A DNA stretch of 64,000 nucleotides from Pseudacidovorax sp. (GTDB lineage Bacteria; Pseudomonadota; Gammaproteobacteria; Burkholderiales; Burkholderiaceae_C). Both the position numbers and the translations under genes were made by a program. Of the stretch, positions 61,478-64,000 are shown piece by piece (position 1 is the first letter of the stretch; the number at the start of each line of letters is the position of its first letter). The notes beneath the pieces were generated by a model. The model was given only the letters and a program-made list of their open reading frames with translations. It made no database searches and was not told the DNA's origin. The stretch is from contig NZ_JAGOPN010000012.1 in the NCBI RefSeq assembly GCF_017991995.1, forward strand, positions 62,001-126,000. The letters run 5' to 3'.

Positions 61478-62764
61478 TTGGCGATGTTCCAGCAGATCAT
61501 TGACCGGCGCCTGTCGGGCAAGAACAAGTCGGTCGGCAACCGGGAGCGCTTCCTGCGCCGCTATCGCACGCAGATCCGCGACGCGGTGCGCAAGGCGGTC
61601 AGCGGCCGGGGCATCCGCAACCTGGAGGCAGGCGAGGACATCACCCTGCCGCGGCGCGACGTGTCCGAACCCACCTTCGGGCATGCCCAGGGCGGCAACC
61701 GTGAGTACGTGCACCCGGGCAACCAGGAGTACGTGCGCGGCGACCGCATCGAGCGGCCGAAGGGCCAGGGCGGCAGCGGCTCGGGCAGCGGCCAGGCGAG
61801 CGACAGTGGCGAAGGCGAGGACGATTTCGTCTTCCGACTGACGCGCGAGGAGTTCATGCAAGTCTTCTTCGAGGACCTCGCCCTGCCCCACCTGATCCGC
61901 ACGCAGCTGGCCGAGGTGCCCGAGTGGAAGAGCCACCGTGCCGGCTTCACCAGCGACGGCACGCCCAACAATCTGCATGTCGTGCGCTCCATGCGCGGCG
62001 CGCTCGCGCGGCGTATCGCACTGGGCGGGCAGGACCGCAAGGACATCCGCGCGCTCGAAGCCCGCATTGCCGACCTGGCGCGCGAGCCCGAGCCGGATGC
62101 GGAACTGCTGAAGTCCTTGCAGGACGAGCTGGACGGCATCCGCCGCCGCGCGCGGCATGTGCCCTACATCGATCCCATCGACCTGCGATACCGCAGCCGG
62201 GTTCGCACGCCGGTGCCCAGCGCCAAGGCGGTGATGTTCTGCCTGATGGACATCTCCGGCTCCATGGACGAGGCGCGCAAGGACATGTCCAAGCGCTTCT
62301 TCATGTTGCTGTACCTGTTCCTGACCAAGCACTACGAGAAGATCGAACTCGTCTTCATCCGCCATCACACGCAGGCGCAGGAAGTGAGCGAGGACGACTT
62401 CTTCCATGCCACCGAGACCGGCGGCACGGTGGTCTCCAGCGCGCTGGTGCTGATGCGCGACATCATCCGCGCCCGCTACCCCAGCAGCGAGTGGAACATC
62501 TACGGCGCGCAGGCCAGCGACGGCGACAACTGGCACCAGGACAGCGGGCGCTGCCGCGAGCTGTTGGCCGATTCGATCCTGCCGCTGGTGCGCTATTACG
62601 CGTATGTGCAGGTGGCCGAGGCCGAACAGAACCTGTGGCAGGAATACACGCAACTCGAAGAGCGCTTCGGCCACTTCGCGATGCGCAAGGTGTCGAGCGC
62701 GCAGGACATCTACCCGGTGTTCCGCGATCTGTTCAAGAAGGAAGGCGCGGCAGCCGCCGCCTAA
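61478..62764 (+). CDS. yeaH: YeaH/DUF444 family VWA-domain protein
   Basis: A 428-residue DUF444 protein. The N-terminus is basic (IIDRRLSGKNKSVGNRERFLRRYR), a Gly/Ser-rich linker follows near residue 95, and a von Willebrand-type domain (about 245-400) has the MIDAS-like MDISGSMDEARKDMSKRFF. The TTG at 61478 is preferred over the ATG two codons later because GGAGGTG lies nine bases upstream. That site resembles the one before prkA. It works with PrkA and SpoVR in an unknown complex. Confidence 0.93.
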   Translation: MAMFQQIIDRRLSGKNKSVGNRERFLRRYRTQIRDAVRKAVSGRGIRNLEAGEDITLPRRDVSEPTFGHAQGGNREYVHPGNQEYVRGDRIERPKGQGGSGSGSGQASDSGEGEDDFVFRLTREEFMQVFFEDLALPHLIRTQLAEVPEWKSHRAGFTSDGTPNNLHVVRSMRGALARRIALGGQDRKDIRALEARIADLAREPEPDAELLKSLQDELDGIRRRARHVPYIDPIDLRYRSRVRTPVPSAKAVMFCLMDISGSMDEARKDMSKRFFMLLYLFLTKHYEKIELVFIRHHTQAQEVSEDDFFHATETGGTVVSSALVLMRDIIRARYPSSEWNIYGAQASDGDNWHQDSGRCRELLADSILPLVRYYAYVQVAEAEQNLWQEYTQLEERFGHFAMRKVSSAQDIYPVFRDLFKKEGAAAAA

Positions 62765-62797
62765 GTGGGAATGAACCCGCCAGGAGCCAAGGACACG

Positions 62798-64000
62798 ATG
62801 ACCCCGTCCCGCCTGCCCCCCGTCTTCGAGCGTGCGCCCGAGCGCCTGCCGAGCCCGTCCGACTGGACCTTCGAACTCATCGAGACCTACCACGACGAGA
62901 TCGCCAGAACGGCACGGGCCTTCGGCCTGGACACCTACCCGAACCAGCTGGAGATCATCTCGGCCGAGCAGATGATGGATGCCTACGCCAGTGTGGGCAT
63001 GCCGGTGCTCTATCGCCACTGGTCCTATGGCAAGCAGTTCATCACCACCGAGAAGAACTACCGGCGCGGCCACATGGGCCTGGCCTACGAGATCGTCATC
63101 AACTCCGACCCGTGCATCTCCTACTTGATGGAGGAGAACACGATGGCCATGCAGTCGCTGGTGATCGCCCACGCAGCGTACGGCCACAACAGCTTCTTCA
63201 AGGGCAACTACCTCTTCCGGATGTGGACGGACGCCTCGTCCATCATCGACTACCTCGTCTACGCCAAGAACTACATCGCCGAGTGCGAGGAACGCCATGG
63301 CGTGGAGGCTGTGGAAGACCTGCTCGACTCCTGCCACGCGCTGATGAACTATGGCGTGGACCGCTACCGCCGGCCGCAGAAGCGGTCGCTGGCGCAGGAG
63401 AAGGAACGGCGCGCCGAGCGCGAGGCCTACATCCAGCGCCAGCTCAATGACCTGTGGCGCACGGTCCCACGCTCCGGCGCCGCGGCGCAGGACCCGCAGG
63501 CGGCGCGCCGCTTTCCGGAGGAGCCGCAGGAGAACCTGCTGTATTTCATCGAGAAGAACGCCGCCCTGCTGGAGCCCTGGCAGCGCGAGGTGGTGCGGAT
63601 CGTGCGCAAGGTGGCGCAGTACTTCTATCCGCAGCGCCAGACGCAGGTGATGAACGAGGGCTGGGCCACCTTCTGGCACTACACGCTGCTCAACACCATG
63701 TACGACCGCGGCCTGCTGGCCGACGGCTTCATGATCGAATGGCTCAGCTCTCATACCGCGGTGGTCTACCAGCCGCCGGTGGGGCACCGCGCGTACAGCG
63801 GCATCAATCCCTATGCGCTGGGCTTCGCGATGTACAGCGACCTCAAGCGCATCTGCGAGAAGCCCACCGAGGAAGACCGGCAGTGGTTCCCCGACATCGC
63901 CGGCTCCAACTGGCTGACGACGCTGGACTACGCCATGCGCAACTTCAAGGACGAGAGCTTCGTCGGCCAGTTCCTGAGCCCCAAGGTGATGCGCGACTTC
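62798..64000 (+). CDS. ycgB: SpoVR family protein (YcgB), C-terminus outside the window
   Basis: SpoVR-like protein; 401 codons are visible and the frame runs off the right edge. Typical stretches are PSDWTFELIETYHDEIARTARAFGLDTYPNQLEIISAEQMMDAY, RHWSYGKQF, EIVINSDPCISYLMEENTMAMQSLVIAHAAYGHNSFFKGNY and NEGWATFWHYTLLNTMYDRGLL, the last with metal-type His/Glu residues. AGGAG lies before the ATG at 62798; an ATG nine codons earlier is less well placed. It is third in the prkA-yeaH-spoVR operon. Its biochemical role is unknown. Confidence 0.94.
   Translation, partial: MTPSRLPPVFERAPERLPSPSDWTFELIETYHDEIARTARAFGLDTYPNQLEIISAEQMMDAYASVGMPVLYRHWSYGKQFITTEKNYRRGHMGLAYEIVINSDPCISYLMEENTMAMQSLVIAHAAYGHNSFFKGNYLFRMWTDASSIIDYLVYAKNYIAECEERHGVEAVEDLLDSCHALMNYGVDRYRRPQKRSLAQEKERRAEREAYIQRQLNDLWRTVPRSGAAAQDPQAARRFPEEPQENLLYFIEKNAALLEPWQREVVRIVRKVAQYFYPQRQTQVMNEGWATFWHYTLLNTMYDRGLLADGFMIEWLSSHTAVVYQPPVGHRAYSGINPYALGFAMYSDLKRICEKPTEEDRQWFPDIAGSNWLTTLDYAMRNFKDESFVGQFLSPKVMRDF

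Noticed and set aside
61358-63787. 809-codon minus-strand open frame opposite yeaH and spoVR
   Set aside because: Same GC-driven shadow effect; low-complexity Leu/Ala/Val/His product and strong homology-type motifs on the plus strand.

Overview
The window is very GC-rich, densely packed chromosomal DNA. Gene content points to a betaproteobacterium of the Burkholderiales, most likely Comamonadaceae. The signs are several orphan TctC/Bug periplasmic binding proteins, a BpH3-type small H-NS protein, surE followed by pcm, the psd protein type, a grpE-dnaK-dnaJ operon, and many LysR, GntR, IclR and LacI regulators beside catabolic operons. I saw no rRNA, tRNA, CRISPR array, transposase or prophage gene.

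Layout. 1-3031: housekeeping (pcm, surE), a quinone oxidoreductase and an H-NS-family protein. 3191-12330: aromatic-acid block with a LIV-type ABC transporter, a GntR/FCD regulator, a divergent vanAB-type O-demethylase with TGTATACA operators, and a MetE-core methyltransferase. 12365-18184: cardiolipin synthase, a ROK-type kinase whose motifs look circularly permuted, LysR, a purine nucleoside permease-family lipoprotein and IclR. 18201-23803: a flavin-reductase-like protein divergent from an operon of Bug protein, RidA, amidohydrolase, FAH, hydratase and aldolase that resembles the lower half of a meta-cleavage pathway without a ring-opening enzyme. 23953-25491: an osmoprotectant-type binding protein fused to its permease. 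25539-36093: FMN reductase, LysR, then an operon of isochorismatase-like hydrolase, XapX, YtcJ amidohydrolase, DoxX, MFS fusion and alpha/beta hydrolase, followed by AraC, TetR and a second MFS. 36350-53231: a complete oxidative uronate/aldarate locus. 53317-59044: psd, a small winged-helix protein, FKBP and the heat-shock operon. 59521-64000: prkA, yeaH and spoVR, the last cut by the window edge.

How the uronate locus works together (pathway knowledge plus gene calls). A TRAP transporter would import uronates. Uronate dehydrogenase oxidises them to aldarolactones, an SMP-30 lactonase opens these to galactarate or glucarate, and three unrelated or distantly related dehydratases (GudD, a talarate/galactarate enolase, GarD) make 5-keto-4-deoxyglucarate. 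KdgD and an aldehyde dehydrogenase then give 2-oxoglutarate. Two Bug proteins, two LacI and one GntR regulator accompany it, and each regulator has a recognisable palindrome at a nearby promoter.

The most unusual items are the apparently permuted ROK kinase, the isochorismatase/XapX/YtcJ/DoxX/MFS operon, the RidA-containing lower pathway, the operator architecture at 49348-49452, and a multi-hairpin intergenic element found twice right after stop codons.
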